DNA of 64,000 nucleotides, from the NCBI RefSeq assembly GCF_000376845.1, contig NZ_AQXY01000027.1, positions 62,001 to 126,000 on the forward strand, given 5' to 3'. Numbering within the stretch: the stretch's first letter is position 1; each line of letters opens with the position of its first letter. The position numbers were made by a program, and so were the translations under genes. Of this stretch, positions 39,656 to 50,125 are shown piece after piece. The notes beneath the pieces were generated by a model that saw only the letters and a program-made list of their open reading frames with translations, was not told the DNA's origin and searched no databases. The DNA comes from Thioalkalivibrio sp. ALE14. Its GTDB lineage: Bacteria; Pseudomonadota; Gammaproteobacteria; Ectothiorhodospirales; Ectothiorhodospiraceae.

Positions 39656-40235
39656 AGCCGAAAGCCGGCACCGTCGGGCCGTCCAGAATCATGACCGGCG
39701 TCCCGACGGGGAGGCGCGGGAACAACTCGATCACATCGTCGTTGCGCATGCGCACGCAGCCCTCCGAGGCCGGCTCGCCAATGCGCCCCTCTTCGTCGGT
39801 GCCGTGGATGTAGATATATCGGCGCAGCGAATCGACGTTGCCACCCTGGTTGATGCCTGGTTCCAGGCCTTCCAGCCAGAGGATGCGCGAGGTGATGTTG
39901 TCGCGCGGGCTGCGCGCACCGGGTTCGGTCAGGATTTCCGCAATCTGCCCCGTGTTCCCCCGCGCCCGGAAGATCGTTCCGCGCGGCGCACCCTCACCGA
40001 AGCGCTCGGCGATACGGTGGAGGCCCAGCGGCGTGGTGTAGGTGCCTTCCTCGAAGCCCACTCCGCGGGCCGAGGTGGACACATCAAAGATGTCCGTGAC
40101 CCGGCCCCCTTCCCAGACATAGAGCCGCTGCTGATCCACCCGGACCACGACTACCGGCACGTCACCGGCATTCGTGGCCCGTTCCCGGGCATCCCGGACC
40201 ACCGGTTCAATCCATTCGAGACTGGGCACGAGCAC
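39654..40235 (-). CDS. L,D-transpeptidase (YkuD domain) protein
   Basis: 193 residues, one YkuD domain. The active-site motif is YIHGTDEEG followed by ASEGCVRMRNDDV (His and nucleophilic Cys). Such enzymes make 3-3 crosslinks in peptidoglycan or attach proteins to it. No signal peptide is visible, unusual for a periplasmic enzyme; the true start may differ. GTG 40235 is used and GTG 40229 has the better-placed GAGG. It lies 7 bases after purF. Its stop is made with repeat copy B. Confidence 0.85.
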   Translation of the reverse strand: MLVPSLEWIEPVVRDARERATNAGDVPVVVVRVDQQRLYVWEGGRVTDIFDVSTSARGVGFEEGTYTTPLGLHRIAERFGEGAPRGTIFRARGNTGQIAEILTEPGARSPRDNITSRILWLEGLEPGINQGGNVDSLRRYIYIHGTDEEGRIGEPASEGCVRMRNDDVIELFPRLPVGTPVMILDGPTVPAFG

Positions 40236-40242
40236 CTCGCGT

Positions 40243-41751
40243 CTACTTCTTGTTGGCCAGGTCCAGCACCTCGCCGGCCACCGGCGTGTTCACCAGCCCG
40301 TCGCCGCGCAGGGCAGCCAGGTGTTCCAGGTAGTCCGGCGGCAGCCCGGTTACGTACTCCCCGGTGAAGACCGAGCAGTCGAACGTCTGGATGTTCCTGT
40401 TACCCCGGCGCACGGCCTTTTGCAGGTCATCGAGGTCCTGATAGATCAGGCGGTCCGCGGCGATCGCCTCGCACACCTCATCCTCGTCACGACCATGGGC
40501 AATGAGTTCCTCGGCGGCGGGCATGTCGATCCCGTACACGTTGGGAAACCGCACCGGCGGCGCGGCCGAGGCAAAGTAAACCTTCTTGGCACCCGCCTCG
40601 CGCGCCATCATGACGATCTCGCGCGATGTGGTTCCGCGCACGATGGAGTCGTCGACCAGCATCACGTTCTTGCCGCGAAACTCCAGCGAGATCGCGTTCA
40701 GCTTCTGGCGCACGGATTTCCGCCGCTTGGTCTGGCCCGGCATGATGAAGGTGCGACCGATATAACGGTTCTTGATGAACCCCTCGCGGTACTTGATGTT
40801 CAGTTCGTGGGCCATTTCCAGCGCGACCGTACGGCCGGTATCCGGGATCGGCACGATCACGTCGATGTCGTGGTCCGGCCAGATCCGGCGGATCTTCTCG
40901 CCCAGCGCGGTCCCCATACGCATGCGTGCACGGTGGACGAACACGTTGTCGATCACCGAGTCGGGGCGGGCGAAGTACACATGCTCGAAGATGCAGGGAT
41001 TCAGGTGCGTCTCGGCCGCGCACACGCGCGTGCTGACCTCGCCCTCGGGCGTGATGAACACCGCCTCGCCCGGTGCCAGATCGCGCTCCAGGTCAAACCC
41101 CTGGGACTCCAGCGCGGCGCTCTCGGAGGCGACCATCCATTCGCGCCCGCCCTCCTCGGCCTCGCGCGAGCCGTAGACGACAGGGCGGATGCCATGGGGA
41201 TCGCGAAACGCCAGCAGGCCGCGACCGGCAATCATCGCGACCACGGCATAGGCACCTTCCGCCCGTTGATGCACGCGTTCCACCGCGTCGAACACCGAAT
41301 CCGGAGTCAGCCCGTTGTCGAGGAAGCGCAGCAGCTCCTGGGCGAAGACATTCAGCAGGATCTCGGAGTCCGAGTCGGTGTTGATGTGCCGACGATCCGT
41401 GGCGAACAGCGCCTGCTTCAACTCGCGAGCATTGGTCAGGTTGCCGTTGTGCCCCAGCGTGATCCCGAACGGCGAGTTCACGTAGAACGGCTGCGCCTCG
41501 GCCGAGCTGGACGAGCCCGCCGTCGGGTAGCGCACATGACCAATCCCCATGTTGCCGGTCAGGCTCTGCATGTGCTGGTTGTTGAACACGTCGCGTACCA
41601 GCCCGTTGTCCTTGCGCAGATGCAGCCGGCCGTCATCGTCACAGGTCACGATACCCGCGGCATCCTGCCCGCGGTGCTGCAGCACCAGCAGGGCATCATA
41701 AAGGGGCTGGTTCACCGGGCTGCGCCCGACGATTCCGACAACTCCACACAT
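40243..41751 (-). CDS. purF: Amidophosphoribosyltransferase
   Basis: 502 residues (E. coli 505). Starts MCGVVGIVG, leaving the catalytic Cys2 at the N-terminus after Met removal. An Ntn glutaminase domain ([14 protein letters not shown]) is followed by a PRTase domain with the PRPP loop [13 protein letters not shown]. First committed step of purine synthesis. Upstream in-frame codons lie in repeat copy C and are rejected. It follows cvpA, from which the repeat separates it. Confidence 0.97.
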   Translation of the reverse strand: MCGVVGIVGRSPVNQPLYDALLVLQHRGQDAAGIVTCDDDGRLHLRKDNGLVRDVFNNQHMQSLTGNMGIGHVRYPTAGSSSSAEAQPFYVNSPFGITLGHNGNLTNARELKQALFATDRRHINTDSDSEILLNVFAQELLRFLDNGLTPDSVFDAVERVHQRAEGAYAVVAMIAGRGLLAFRDPHGIRPVVYGSREAEEGGREWMVASESAALESQGFDLERDLAPGEAVFITPEGEVSTRVCAAETHLNPCIFEHVYFARPDSVIDNVFVHRARMRMGTALGEKIRRIWPDHDIDVIVPIPDTGRTVALEMAHELNIKYREGFIKNRYIGRTFIMPGQTKRRKSVRQKLNAISLEFRGKNVMLVDDSIVRGTTSREIVMMAREAGAKKVYFASAAPPVRFPNVYGIDMPAAEELIAHGRDEDEVCEAIAADRLIYQDLDDLQKAVRRGNRNIQTFDCSVFTGEYVTGLPPDYLEHLAALRGDGLVNTPVAGEVLDLANKK

Positions 41752-41778
41752 AGGATTCGAGGCTCCAGGTCTACGGCG

Positions 41779-42062
41779 AGGGAAACACTGAGTAATGGAC
41801 ACGCCCGCGCTCGAGTCGCTTTTGCGTGCGAACAAGGCGCGGTGACTGCCGTGCAGTCATTCTGCACAAGGGAACCGCAACGCCGTGCGCGCGCAAAAGC
41901 GGCCGAGCCCCTGCTTTCAATCGTTTGCGGGGTTGGTACCCCAGGTTCCCCGATCCTGCGTTCCGGCCCTTGCCGGTAGACCCACTACCGGCTGCGCACC
42001 GCGCCTTGTCTCGGAAAACCTGGGGTGCCAACGCGAGTGTGTCCATTACTCAGTGTTTCCCT
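41779..42062 (-). repeat. Structured inverted-repeat element, copy C
   Basis: 284 bp, in reverse relative to copy A, inserted in the conserved cvpA-purF pair. The ends read AGGGAAACACTGAGTAATGG with matching change on both arms (GAGTAATGGACAC against GTGTCCATTACTC). The inner small hairpin is GCCGGTAG/CTACCGGC. It supplies the last residues and TAA stop of cvpA. It lacks the GCCCGTT hairpin of B and D, like copy A. Confidence 0.9.
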
Positions 42063-42597
42063 GCTCGCCGTCGGGGATCACTTCTTCGACAGGTTCGTCA
42101 CTGGCCAGCAGATCGTGGATCTGCTCCTGCCAGCCCTCCGGCAACTGGGCAATCAGCCAGTCCACCAGGCGTTCAAACTGGGGAATCAGGCGGCTGTTTT
42201 CCCACCACGCCTCGTCCGGCATCAGCGTCAGCGAGGCGAGGAAGATCAGGACCGCGACCAGCAGCACGCCGCGCAGCAAGCCGAAGATCACGCCCAGCGA
42301 GCGGTCGGTACCGGTCAGCCCGGTTCCCTTCACCAGGCGGTTGGCCAATACTCCGAGGATGCCGCCCACAATCAGGACGCCAATAAAGATCAGGGCGAAG
42401 CCAATGCCCAGGCGCAGGGTGGCATCCGAAACCGCCTGGGGGATTTGTTCCGCCACCTCGGCCGCATAGCGGATACCCAGCCACACGCCCACGATCCACG
42501 TGGCGAGCGAGAATGACTCGCGCACGAAGCCGCGGAACAGGCTGATCAGCCCGGATACGACGATCAGGGCGATGATGACGAGGTCGATCCAGTTCAC
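42046..42597 (-). CDS. cvpA: Colicin V production protein family (CvpA)
   Basis: 183 residues, four membrane helices with the conserved first helix WIDLVIIALIVVSGLISLFRG. Inner-membrane protein linked to purF operons in many gammaproteobacteria; its role is unclear. The last codons (QGNTE and TAA) are encoded by the end of repeat copy C, so the native C-terminus was changed or replaced by the insertion. Confidence 0.9.
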   Translation of the reverse strand: MNWIDLVIIALIVVSGLISLFRGFVRESFSLATWIVGVWLGIRYAAEVAEQIPQAVSDATLRLGIGFALIFIGVLIVGGILGVLANRLVKGTGLTGTDRSLGVIFGLLRGVLLVAVLIFLASLTLMPDEAWWENSRLIPQFERLVDWLIAQLPEGWQEQIHDLLASDEPVEEVIPDGEQGNTE

Positions 42598-42676
42598 GGG
42601 GCCGGCGTCGCGTGCTGAAAGGGCGCGTAGTTTACCGCAGCCATCCGTTCCACGCAGGTCCGCATCATCCCGGCCA

Positions 42677-43261
42677 TCAGGGGTGCGCCACCACGATGCC
42701 GGACAGTTCCAGCTCGTCCTGCAGGCGTTCGCCCAGCTTCACCGCCTCCTCGCGCTGGGCCAGGGGGCCCACCTTCACCCGGTAGATCGGGCGGCCATCG
42801 GCGGTGGAATCGTCGATAAACGCCGGCCAGCCGGCATCGCGCAGCCGGGCGGATTGATCGCGCGCGTTGTCCTCGTCGCGGAAGCTCCCGACCTGGATCG
42901 CCCAGCCCGCCTGCACCGGCTCGTCCCGTTCGACCGCGCGCACCGGGGGCTCCGTACGCTCCGGCTCCGCGCCGGCCGCCGCGACGCCCTCGCCATTCTC
43001 CAGGCTGCGAAGTTCGGCCACCGGTGCATCGCGTTCCGGCGCCGGGGCCGCCGGGCCCGCATCCCGGCGCGGGCTCGGACGCTCCGAGGGCAGCGCGATA
43101 TCGGGTTCGGCAAAGGTCGGCGCGGGCGGCACCGGATCATCGATGCCGCTCATGTACTCGTAACCGGCCCCGTCGAACAGCCAGGGCAGGAAGATCACCG
43201 CCAGCACGATCAGGATGACCGCGCCCACCAGGCGGAAGCGAATGGGGTTGTCGCTGGTCAT
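42677..43261 (-). CDS. dedD: SPOR-domain protein (DedD-like)
   Basis: 194 residues: one N-terminal membrane helix (about 9-29), an acidic Pro/Ala-rich linker, and a C-terminal SPOR domain (AGWAIQVGSFRDEDNARDQ, YRVKVGPLAQREEA). SPOR domains bind denuded glycan at the division septum. The place between folC and cvpA is the usual dedD position. Confidence 0.88.
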   Translation of the reverse strand: MTSDNPIRFRLVGAVILIVLAVIFLPWLFDGAGYEYMSGIDDPVPPAPTFAEPDIALPSERPSPRRDAGPAAPAPERDAPVAELRSLENGEGVAAAGAEPERTEPPVRAVERDEPVQAGWAIQVGSFRDEDNARDQSARLRDAGWPAFIDDSTADGRPIYRVKVGPLAQREEAVKLGERLQDELELSGIVVAHP

Positions 43262-43378
43262 GCGGTCATCCGAAGGCGGCAGCTGGGTTCGACACGGTTT
43301 CGGGCACGATCACCTGCCCGTGACAGTACGCCCGCGCACGAGCTGGCCGCAAGCCATCCCGGGAAACCCATGCGCCAG

Positions 43379-44716
43379 TCACACGCCATGCACCACCTCG
43401 CCGACTTGTGAGTCCGCCACGGCCCGCCCGGACAGGGCCGCGCGGGCCAGCTCCGGGACCTGTTCCAGCACGGCCGCCACGGTGTAGAACGAGCCGAACA
43501 CCAGCACCCGGCCGTCAGGACCGGCACGCCGCGTCGCGTCCTCGATAGCTGCGGCCACATCCGGCACACGCACCACCGACCGTTTCCCCGCCGCCTCCAG
43601 CTCGTCGGCCAGCGACCCGGCCGGCAATGCCCTGGGAAGTTCCAGCGGCACCGGCACCCAGGCATCGACCCGCCCCTCCAGACGGGGCCACATCGCCGCG
43701 CGTTCCTTGTCCGCCATCACGGCGACCAGGGCCACCACCGGACCGCCCACCGGATGGGCCTCCAGCCAGCGCGCCAGCTCCCCCACCGCGTGCACGTTGT
43801 GGGCCACGTCCAGCAGCCATTGCGGCGCGCCCTCCACCACCTGCAGCCGCCCCGGTGCGGAGACCCCCAGGGCCTGGCTGACGACGGTATCGGTCAGGCC
43901 CTCGCTGAAACCCAGGCACTCGACCACCGCCAGCGCCGTAGCCGTATTCAGCAAGGACGCCCCGTCGATGCCGGCTCCAGCCCCTTCGACCGTCCAGTCC
44001 CGCATCCGGCCCTGCCAGCCCCAACGCAGGGTCGCCCCATGCCGCGTCAGGGTGAAGTCCTGGCCACTGCGCAGGGCCTGCGCCCCGAGTCGAGCCGCAT
44101 GCTCCAGCACGCTCGAGGGCGGCTCGGCCTCCCCCAGCACCACGGGGCGATCGGCCCGCATCACGCCGGCCTTCTCGCGCCCGATCGCCTCGCGGCTGTC
44201 GCCCAGCCAGGTCTGATGATCCAGATCCACCGCGGTGATCGCTGCGACGTCGGCATCCCAGATGTTCACGGCATCCAGGCGCCCGCCCAGACCGACCTCC
44301 AGCACCTGAACCGCGACACTCTCCTCGCGGAACAACCAGGCCGCCGCCAGGGCACCGAACTCGAAATAGGTCAGGGAATCTTCGCCGCGGGCCTGGTCGA
44401 TGGCCTCGAAGGCCCGGCACAGGGCGTCATCGGCGACGGGTTCGCCGTCGATACGAATACGCTCGTTGTAGCGCAGCAGATGCGGGGAGGTGAACAGGCC
44501 GACCTTCAGACCCTGCGCCTGCAACAGGGCGGCGGTGCGTGTCGCCACCGTACCCTTGCCGTTGGTCCCGGCCACAACCACCGTCCGTGGCACATGCGCA
44601 TCGCGCAACCCGAGGCGGTCGGCGACCAGTGCGATGCGCTCGAGGGTGAGGTCCATGCCCACGGGGTGCAACCGCTCCTGGAAGGAGAGCCACTCCGCCA
44701 GGGTCGAGAAACGCAT
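43379..44716 (-). CDS. folC: Folylpolyglutamate synthase/dihydrofolate synthase
   Basis: 445 residues, Mur-ligase fold. ATP-binding loop VAGTNGKGTVATRTAALL, then FTSPHLLRYNERIRI and DVAHNVHAVGEL. It adds glutamates to folates and makes dihydrofolate from dihydropteroate. Lies 8 bases after accD, typical of accD-folC-dedD. Confidence 0.95.
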   Translation of the reverse strand: MRFSTLAEWLSFQERLHPVGMDLTLERIALVADRLGLRDAHVPRTVVVAGTNGKGTVATRTAALLQAQGLKVGLFTSPHLLRYNERIRIDGEPVADDALCRAFEAIDQARGEDSLTYFEFGALAAAWLFREESVAVQVLEVGLGGRLDAVNIWDADVAAITAVDLDHQTWLGDSREAIGREKAGVMRADRPVVLGEAEPPSSVLEHAARLGAQALRSGQDFTLTRHGATLRWGWQGRMRDWTVEGAGAGIDGASLLNTATALAVVECLGFSEGLTDTVVSQALGVSAPGRLQVVEGAPQWLLDVAHNVHAVGELARWLEAHPVGGPVVALVAVMADKERAAMWPRLEGRVDAWVPVPLELPRALPAGSLADELEAAGKRSVVRVPDVAAAIEDATRRAGPDGRVLVFGSFYTVAAVLEQVPELARAALSGRAVADSQVGEVVHGV

Positions 44717-44724
44717 CGGCCGTC

Positions 44725-45690
44725 TCAGGAGGAGCGCGGCGGGGCGACGCGTTCGACGTCGGCGCCATTCTCGGGGCTGATCACCTCGACGGATCCCTGG
44801 CCCTCGGCAGGCGCCTCGGCCACGTCCGAGCCCGGTGCCGGGGCGTGGGTCAGCATGCCCAGCACCGACGCCAGGCGGCTGCGCATGTCACGGCGGTCCA
44901 CGATCATGTCGATCGCGCCATGCTCCAGCAGGAATTCCGAGCGCTGGAAGCCCTCTGGCAGGGTCTCGCGCACGGTCTGCTGGATGACGCGCGGCCCCGC
45001 GAAGCCGATGAGTGCATTCGGCTCGGCCACATTGAGATCCCCCAGCATGGCCAGACTCGCGGAGACACCCCCCATTGTCGGATCGGTCATCACCGAGATG
45101 AACGGGATACGCTCCTCCTGCATGCGCGCCAGAACGGCGCTGGTCTTGGCCATCTGCAACAGCGAGAACAGGGCCTCCTGCATGCGCGCACCGCCGGAGG
45201 CGCTGAAGCACACCAGCGGAATGCCCTGCTCCAGCGAACGGTTCGCACCGCGCACGAAGCGCTCGCCCACCGCCGAGCCCATGGAGCCGCCCATGAAGCG
45301 AAAATCGAACGCGGAGGCCACCAGCGGGCGGCCCAGCAACTGCCCCTGCATCACCACCAGCGCGTCACGCTCGCCGGTGGCCTTCTGGGCGGCGGCCAGG
45401 CGGTCCTTGTACTTCTTGGAGTCCCGGAACTTCAGGACATCGGAGGACTCGATACCGGCCGCGATCTCCTCGCGGCCCTCGGCGTCCAGAAAGGTCTCCA
45501 GGCGCCGCCGAGCGCTCATCCGGCGGTGATGACTGCACTTCGGGCAGACGTCCAGGTTGCGCTCCACCTCGGGGCGGTACAGCGTCGCGTCACAGCCCTC
45601 GCAGCGCACCCACAGGCCCTCGGGCACGCCGCGCTTGGTCGCGTTGTCGGTGCGGATGCGCGAAGGCATCAACTTTTCGAACCAGCTCAT
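44725..45690 (-). CDS. accD: Acetyl-CoA carboxylase carboxyltransferase subunit beta
   Basis: 321 residues. An N-terminal Cys4 zinc finger (CEGC and CPKC, residues about 30-55) and the carboxyltransferase core with [15 protein letters not shown] and [18 protein letters not shown]. It pairs with AccA to make malonyl-CoA for fatty acid synthesis. A C-terminal acidic tail (about 290-321) is variable in the family. Confidence 0.96.
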   Translation of the reverse strand: MSWFEKLMPSRIRTDNATKRGVPEGLWVRCEGCDATLYRPEVERNLDVCPKCSHHRRMSARRRLETFLDAEGREEIAAGIESSDVLKFRDSKKYKDRLAAAQKATGERDALVVMQGQLLGRPLVASAFDFRFMGGSMGSAVGERFVRGANRSLEQGIPLVCFSASGGARMQEALFSLLQMAKTSAVLARMQEERIPFISVMTDPTMGGVSASLAMLGDLNVAEPNALIGFAGPRVIQQTVRETLPEGFQRSEFLLEHGAIDMIVDRRDMRSRLASVLGMLTHAPAPGSDVAEAPAEGQGSVEVISPENGADVERVAPPRSS

Positions 45691-45726
45691 GCCGTCTCCC
45701 CGTAATCCGAATCGGCGCCGCGCATT

Positions 45727-46560
45727 CTACACCGTGGCCGCCGCGCCCGGGGAACGCGCTGCGTCCATGGCCGTGCGCATCTCCCGCACCACGGCCGCCG
45801 CGGCGCGGGCAAACGCCTCGCCATCCCCGTCGTGTTCTTCGGCCAGGCGTACGATGGCACTGCCGACCACTACCGCATCGGCCACCCGCGCCACCTGCGC
45901 CGCGGTCTCGGCATCGCGAATGCCAAAGCCCACACCCAGCGGCAGTCCGGTATGGCAGCGCAGTCCCTCCAGGCGTTCGGCCAGGGCCGAGACATCCAGG
46001 CTCTGCGAGCCGGTCACCCCCTTCAGGGACACGTAGTACACGAAGCCGCGCGCCGCCCGAGCCACGTGGTCGATGCGCGTCTCCGAAGTGGTCGGCGCGA
46101 TCAGGAAGATGGGATCGATGCCGGACTGCTCCAGCAGGCCGACCACGTCCTCGCTCTCCTCCGGCGGCAGATCGACCGTCAGCAGCCCGTCCAGCCCCGC
46201 CGCCTTCGCGGTCTCGGCAAAGGTTTCGTAGCCCATTCGCTCCACCGGGTTCAGGTACCCCATCAGCACGACCGGTGTGGTGGTGTCCTGCTTGCGGAAC
46301 TCGGCCACCATCGCCAGCACGTCGCGCAGGCCGGTCCCGAAGCGCAGGGCGCGTTCGCAGGCCTTCTGGATCACCGGACCGTCGGCCATCGGATCAGAGA
46401 ACGGCACGCCGAGCTCGATCAGGTCGGCCCCGGCTTCCACCAGCGCGTGCATCAGGGGCACGGTGGCACCCGGCTCCGGGTCACCCGCCGTGACATACGG
46501 GATCAACGCGGCACGATTCTGTTCGCGCAGTTCGGCGAAGCGCTGCTCGATCCGGCTCAT
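45727..46560 (-). CDS. trpA: Tryptophan synthase alpha subunit
   Basis: 277 residues. [10 protein letters not shown], catalytic Glu in [20 protein letters not shown] and Asp in LTVDLPPEE. It cleaves indole-3-glycerol phosphate and passes indole to TrpB. Its ATG overlaps the trpB stop by 4 bases. trpBA sits between trpF and accD. Confidence 0.97.
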   Translation of the reverse strand: MSRIEQRFAELREQNRAALIPYVTAGDPEPGATVPLMHALVEAGADLIELGVPFSDPMADGPVIQKACERALRFGTGLRDVLAMVAEFRKQDTTTPVVLMGYLNPVERMGYETFAETAKAAGLDGLLTVDLPPEESEDVVGLLEQSGIDPIFLIAPTTSETRIDHVARAARGFVYYVSLKGVTGSQSLDVSALAERLEGLRCHTGLPLGVGFGIRDAETAAQVARVADAVVVGSAIVRLAEEHDGDGEAFARAAAAVVREMRTAMDAARSPGAAATV

Positions 46561-47765
46561 AGCGTAATCCCCTCGCGTTCGGCCACGGTGTTCAGGTCCT
46601 TGTCGCCGCGCCCGGACAGATTGATGATGATGCTCTGGTCCGGTCGCATCTGCGGGGCCAGATCCAGCACATGGGCAATCGCGTGGCTGGTCTCCAGCGC
46701 GGGGATGATGCCCTCGGTGCGAGTCATTCGGTGGAACCCGGCCAGCGCCTGGTCATCGGTCACCGACACGTAGTTCACCCGCCCGATATCCTTCAACCAC
46801 GCATGCTCCGGCCCCACCCCCGGGTAGTCGAGCCCGGCCGAGACCGAGTGCGTGCCGATGATCTGCCCGTTCTCGTCTTCCATCAGGTAGGTGCGATTGC
46901 CGTGCAGCACGCCCGGCTGGCCGGCGCACAACGGCGCGGAATGCCGGCCGGTCTCGACGCCATCCCCGCCGGCCTCGACCCCGATCATCTCCACCGACTC
47001 GTCACCCAGGAACGGATGGAACAGCCCGATCGCGTTGGACCCTCCCCCGACACAGGCCACCAGCGTATCCGGCAGCTTGCCGGTCATCGCCAGATGCTGC
47101 TCGCGGGCCTCGCGGCCGATCACCGACTGGAAGTCACGCACCATCGCCGGATACGGGTGCGGCCCGGCCACCGTGCCGATGATGTAGAACGTATCGTCGA
47201 CATTGGTGACCCAGTCGCGCATCGCCTCGTTCAGGGCATCCTTCAGCGTCCGTGTTCCGGACTTCACGCCCACCACCTCGGCGCCCAGCAGGCGCATGCG
47301 GTAGACATTCTGCGACTGCCGCCGGGTGTCCTCCTCGCCCATGTAGATCACGCACTCAAGGCCCAGGCGCGCGGCCACGGTCGCCGTCGCCACGCCGTGC
47401 TGGCCGGCGCCCGTCTCGGCGATGATCCGGGTCTTGCCCAGCTTCTTCGCCAGCAGCGCCTGGCCGATGGTGTTGTTCACCTTGTGCGCGCCGGTGTGGT
47501 TCAGATCCTCGCGCTTGAGGTAGATCTGCGCCCCACCCAGCTCCTGCGACAGGCGCTCGGCGTGGTAGAGCGGGTTCGGACGGCCCACGAACTGCTTCAG
47601 GTCATGATCCAGTTCCGCCAGGAAGTCCGGGTCACCGATGTACTGCTCGTACACCTGCTGCAGCTCGTCCAGCGCACCCATCAGCGTCTCGGACACGAAT
47701 CGCCCGCCATACGGCCCGAAATGCCCGCGGGCATCCGGGAATGCCGCCCAGTCAATCTTGTTCAT
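46557..47765 (-). CDS. trpB: Tryptophan synthase beta subunit
   Basis: 402 residues, PLP enzyme. The PLP Lys lies in [14 protein letters not shown], the catalytic Glu in [13 protein letters not shown], and the phosphate loop GGGSNAIG is present. Condenses indole with serine. The start at 47765 overlaps trpF by 14 bases; an upstream in-frame start is not conserved. Confidence 0.97.
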   Translation of the reverse strand: MNKIDWAAFPDARGHFGPYGGRFVSETLMGALDELQQVYEQYIGDPDFLAELDHDLKQFVGRPNPLYHAERLSQELGGAQIYLKREDLNHTGAHKVNNTIGQALLAKKLGKTRIIAETGAGQHGVATATVAARLGLECVIYMGEEDTRRQSQNVYRMRLLGAEVVGVKSGTRTLKDALNEAMRDWVTNVDDTFYIIGTVAGPHPYPAMVRDFQSVIGREAREQHLAMTGKLPDTLVACVGGGSNAIGLFHPFLGDESVEMIGVEAGGDGVETGRHSAPLCAGQPGVLHGNRTYLMEDENGQIIGTHSVSAGLDYPGVGPEHAWLKDIGRVNYVSVTDDQALAGFHRMTRTEGIIPALETSHAIAHVLDLAPQMRPDQSIIINLSGRGDKDLNTVAEREGITL

Positions 47766-48393
47766 CAGTCTCCACCTCGCATTGGCGCACGGCCTGCACA
47801 AAGGCCTGCATGCGCCGTGCATCCTTGACCCCGGGCGCGGATTCCACCCCGGAACTCACATCGACCCCGTACGGGCGCAGGTGTTCCAGCGCCTCGCGCA
47901 CCGAGTCGGTATCCAGCCCCCCGGCCAGCAACCAGGGTCGCTCCAGGGCGTCGGGCACCTGCTGCCAGTCGAAGCGATGTCCCGACCCGCCGCTGCGCCC
48001 GCCCCCGTGACTGTCCAGCAGGAAGCCCTGGGCGTCGGCGTGCGCGTCCATCACCGGGCGCGGATCCTGCCCTTCGCCCATCGCGATGGCCTTCAGATAG
48101 GGCCGGCCAAAGCGCGTACAAAACGGCGCCGTCTCGTGCCCGTGGAACTGCAGGCAGTCCAGCCCCACGCTCTGCAGCACCTGCTCGACGCGGGCCGGCT
48201 CGGGGTCCACGAACAACCCCACCGTGGTCACGAACGGCGGCAGCGCCGCCGCGATTGCCGCCGCCGCGGCCGGTTCCACCGCGCGGCGGCTGGGGGGGTG
48301 AAACACCAGCCCGATGGCATCCGCCCCGGCCGCCGCCGCGGCACGCGCCTGCTCCGGCGTGGTGATTCCGCAAATTTTTACCCGATAGCGCAT
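47752..48393 (-). CDS. trpF: Phosphoribosylanthranilate isomerase
   Basis: 213 residues, TIM barrel. Catalytic Cys in [13 protein letters not shown] and Asp in [16 protein letters not shown]; the phosphate loop [10 protein letters not shown] is intact. Third-to-last step of tryptophan synthesis. MRYRVKICG at 48393 is the conserved start. Confidence 0.95.
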   Translation of the reverse strand: MRYRVKICGITTPEQARAAAAAGADAIGLVFHPPSRRAVEPAAAAAIAAALPPFVTTVGLFVDPEPARVEQVLQSVGLDCLQFHGHETAPFCTRFGRPYLKAIAMGEGQDPRPVMDAHADAQGFLLDSHGGGRSGGSGHRFDWQQVPDALERPWLLAGGLDTDSVREALEHLRPYGVDVSSGVESAPGVKDARRMQAFVQAVRQCEVETDEQD

Positions 48394-48462
48394 CTGACGA
48401 CGGCCCAATTCACCAGGCGACAAAGCCTACCAGAACCGGGCCATCCTCCCCTTTTCCCGCAA

Positions 48463-49308
48463 TCAACCCGTTCCATTCCCGGGCACCCCGTCGAAGACCG
48501 GTCCGGATGCGATCGGCAAGGCGAACTCGGGCGGGTAATCCACATGCACGAAGTACAACCCGCCAGCCGGGGCCGTGATGCCGGAGGCACGACGATCGCG
48601 CGCCGCCAGAACCTCCAGGGGCCAGTCCGCCTCCGCTCGGCCATCCCCGACGGCCAGCAGCACCCCGGCGATATTGCGCACCATGTGGTGCAGGAAGGCA
48701 TTCGCGTGGATATCCAGGACGACGTAGGGTCCGCGCCGCCAGACCGACAGGGAATGCACACGCCGCACCGGCGACTTGGCCTGGCACGCCGCCGCCCGCA
48801 GACTGCTGAAGTCGTGCTCGCCAACAAAGGCCTGGGCCGCACGATGCATGCGCTCGGCGTCCAGCGGTCGCCGCCACCAGGACACCCGCCCGGCCTCCAG
48901 CGCCGGGCGCACCCCGCGATTCGCGATCACATACCGATAGCGCCTGCCGAAAGCCGAAAACCGGGCATGAAAGGTATCGGCTACCGGCTGCGCCCAGGTC
49001 ACCGCGATCCCGTCCGGGAGGCGGCTGTTGCTCCCCAGGATCCAGGCATGCGGCTCGCGCGGCGCCGGGGTATCAAAGTGCACCACCTGGGCCGTGGCAT
49101 GTACTCCCGCATCCGTACGCCCTGCGCAGTTCAGCTCAACGGGGTGGTTTGCCACGAACCCCAGGGCCGCCTCCAGGTGGGCCTGCACGCTGGGGCCATC
49201 CTTCTGCCGCTGCCAGCCGAGCAGTCCGCGTCCGTCGTATTCCACGCCCAGTGCCCAGCGCCGGGGCGCCTCGACCACAGACTGCGTGCGTTCTCGATCG
49301 CTACTCAA
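48463..49308 (-). CDS. truA: tRNA pseudouridine(38-40) synthase TruA
   Basis: About 281 residues. The catalytic Asp is in CAGRTDAGVHATAQVVHFD; DTFHARFSAFGRRYRYVI and NAFLHHMVRNIAGVLL are family signatures. It modifies the anticodon stem-loop. The start is uncertain: TTG 49308 (used, four bases after the preceding stop, with GGGGA upstream), TTG 49326 or GTG 49278. It lies between fimV and trpF as in Pseudomonas. Confidence 0.93.
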   Translation of the reverse strand: MSSDRERTQSVVEAPRRWALGVEYDGRGLLGWQRQKDGPSVQAHLEAALGFVANHPVELNCAGRTDAGVHATAQVVHFDTPAPREPHAWILGSNSRLPDGIAVTWAQPVADTFHARFSAFGRRYRYVIANRGVRPALEAGRVSWWRRPLDAERMHRAAQAFVGEHDFSSLRAAACQAKSPVRRVHSLSVWRRGPYVVLDIHANAFLHHMVRNIAGVLLAVGDGRAEADWPLEVLAARDRRASGITAPAGGLYFVHVDYPPEFALPIASGPVFDGVPGNGTG

Positions 49309-49312
49309 GCGG

Positions 49313-50032
49313 TCACATCCCCACAATCATCAACCAGACGAAGATGACGCCTGCCCAGAGCCAGGCCAGACCACCCCACGGCGTGGGTTTATCCCCGGAC
49401 GCATCGACGACTCCGGCCGTCTCCCAGCGCGTCTCCACAGCGCCCTCCAGTGCCCGATCCAGTCGTACGACCAGCCACTCCCGAACCTCGTGCAGCCGCG
49501 CCCGGCGCGATCCCCGCAAACCCGCACGGCGCTGCTCGACCGCCGCTCGCTCGTCTTCGAACAACGCCAGTGCCAGAAACAGCCGGGACGCGAAGCGCTC
49601 GCCCCAACCCCCAAGCATCTGGCGAGGCCCGCCCAGCAGCGCCCCCAGGGCGGCCACCAAAGCCAGGCGCGAGAAGCGCCCCGTCAGCCAGACCACCAGG
49701 ACCACCACCAGCATCAGCGCGGCAATCCGCCAGCCCGCCTCCTGCAGCCCGAGGGCCCAACCTCCGGACTCGGAGGGCCACAGCCCGTAGAACACCGCAA
49801 GCGACAGGTAAAACCATTTAAGCCGGAGGGCGAGCCGCCCCACACGCCGCCAGTCCACACCATCCCCAACCGCCAGTCCACCGATCAGGCCGGCCACCAG
49901 GGCCACCACCAGAGGATCCGCGGACACCAGCGCCGCAGAGGCACCCAGCACCCCCAGCACCCCCGTGCCGGCGGCGACCACGCCCGGTGAGCCGGGCCGC
50001 GGGATTCCTGAACTCTCCGGTGTGCTTACCAC
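49313..50032 (-). CDS. Uncharacterised membrane protein, weakly CbiQ/EcfT-like
   Basis: About 239 residues with five to six hydrophobic segments and a charged loop (FEDERAAVEQRRAGLRGSRR) that recalls the coupling region of CbiQ/EcfT transporter components. The similarity is weak and no ATPase gene is adjacent, so function is open. The N-terminus is not secure: the frame runs back through the terminator and repeat copy D, and GTG 50032 is the first start after the terminator, without a strong ribosome site. Two bases upstream of an accepted truA frame. Confidence 0.6.
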   Translation of the reverse strand: MVSTPESSGIPRPGSPGVVAAGTGVLGVLGASAALVSADPLVVALVAGLIGGLAVGDGVDWRRVGRLALRLKWFYLSLAVFYGLWPSESGGWALGLQEAGWRIAALMLVVVLVVWLTGRFSRLALVAALGALLGGPRQMLGGWGERFASRLFLALALFEDERAAVEQRRAGLRGSRRARLHEVREWLVVRLDRALEGAVETRWETAGVVDASGDKPTPWGGLAWLWAGVIFVWLMIVGM

Positions 50033-50059
50033 TTGGCGTTCGCTCGAATCCTCGCAATT

Positions 50060-50096
50060 AAAAGGCCCCGCCCGGGAGGTACTTCCGGGCGGGGCC
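50060..50096 (-). terminator. Intrinsic terminator downstream of fimV and repeat D
   Basis: 12-bp perfect stem GGCCCCGCCCGG/CCGGGCGGGGCC, 9-nt loop, followed on the minus strand by TTTTAATT. It isolates fimV from the membrane-protein gene. Confidence 0.85.
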
Positions 50097-50125
50097 GCAC
50101 ACTGCAGGCCGAATCGGGAGCCCCT

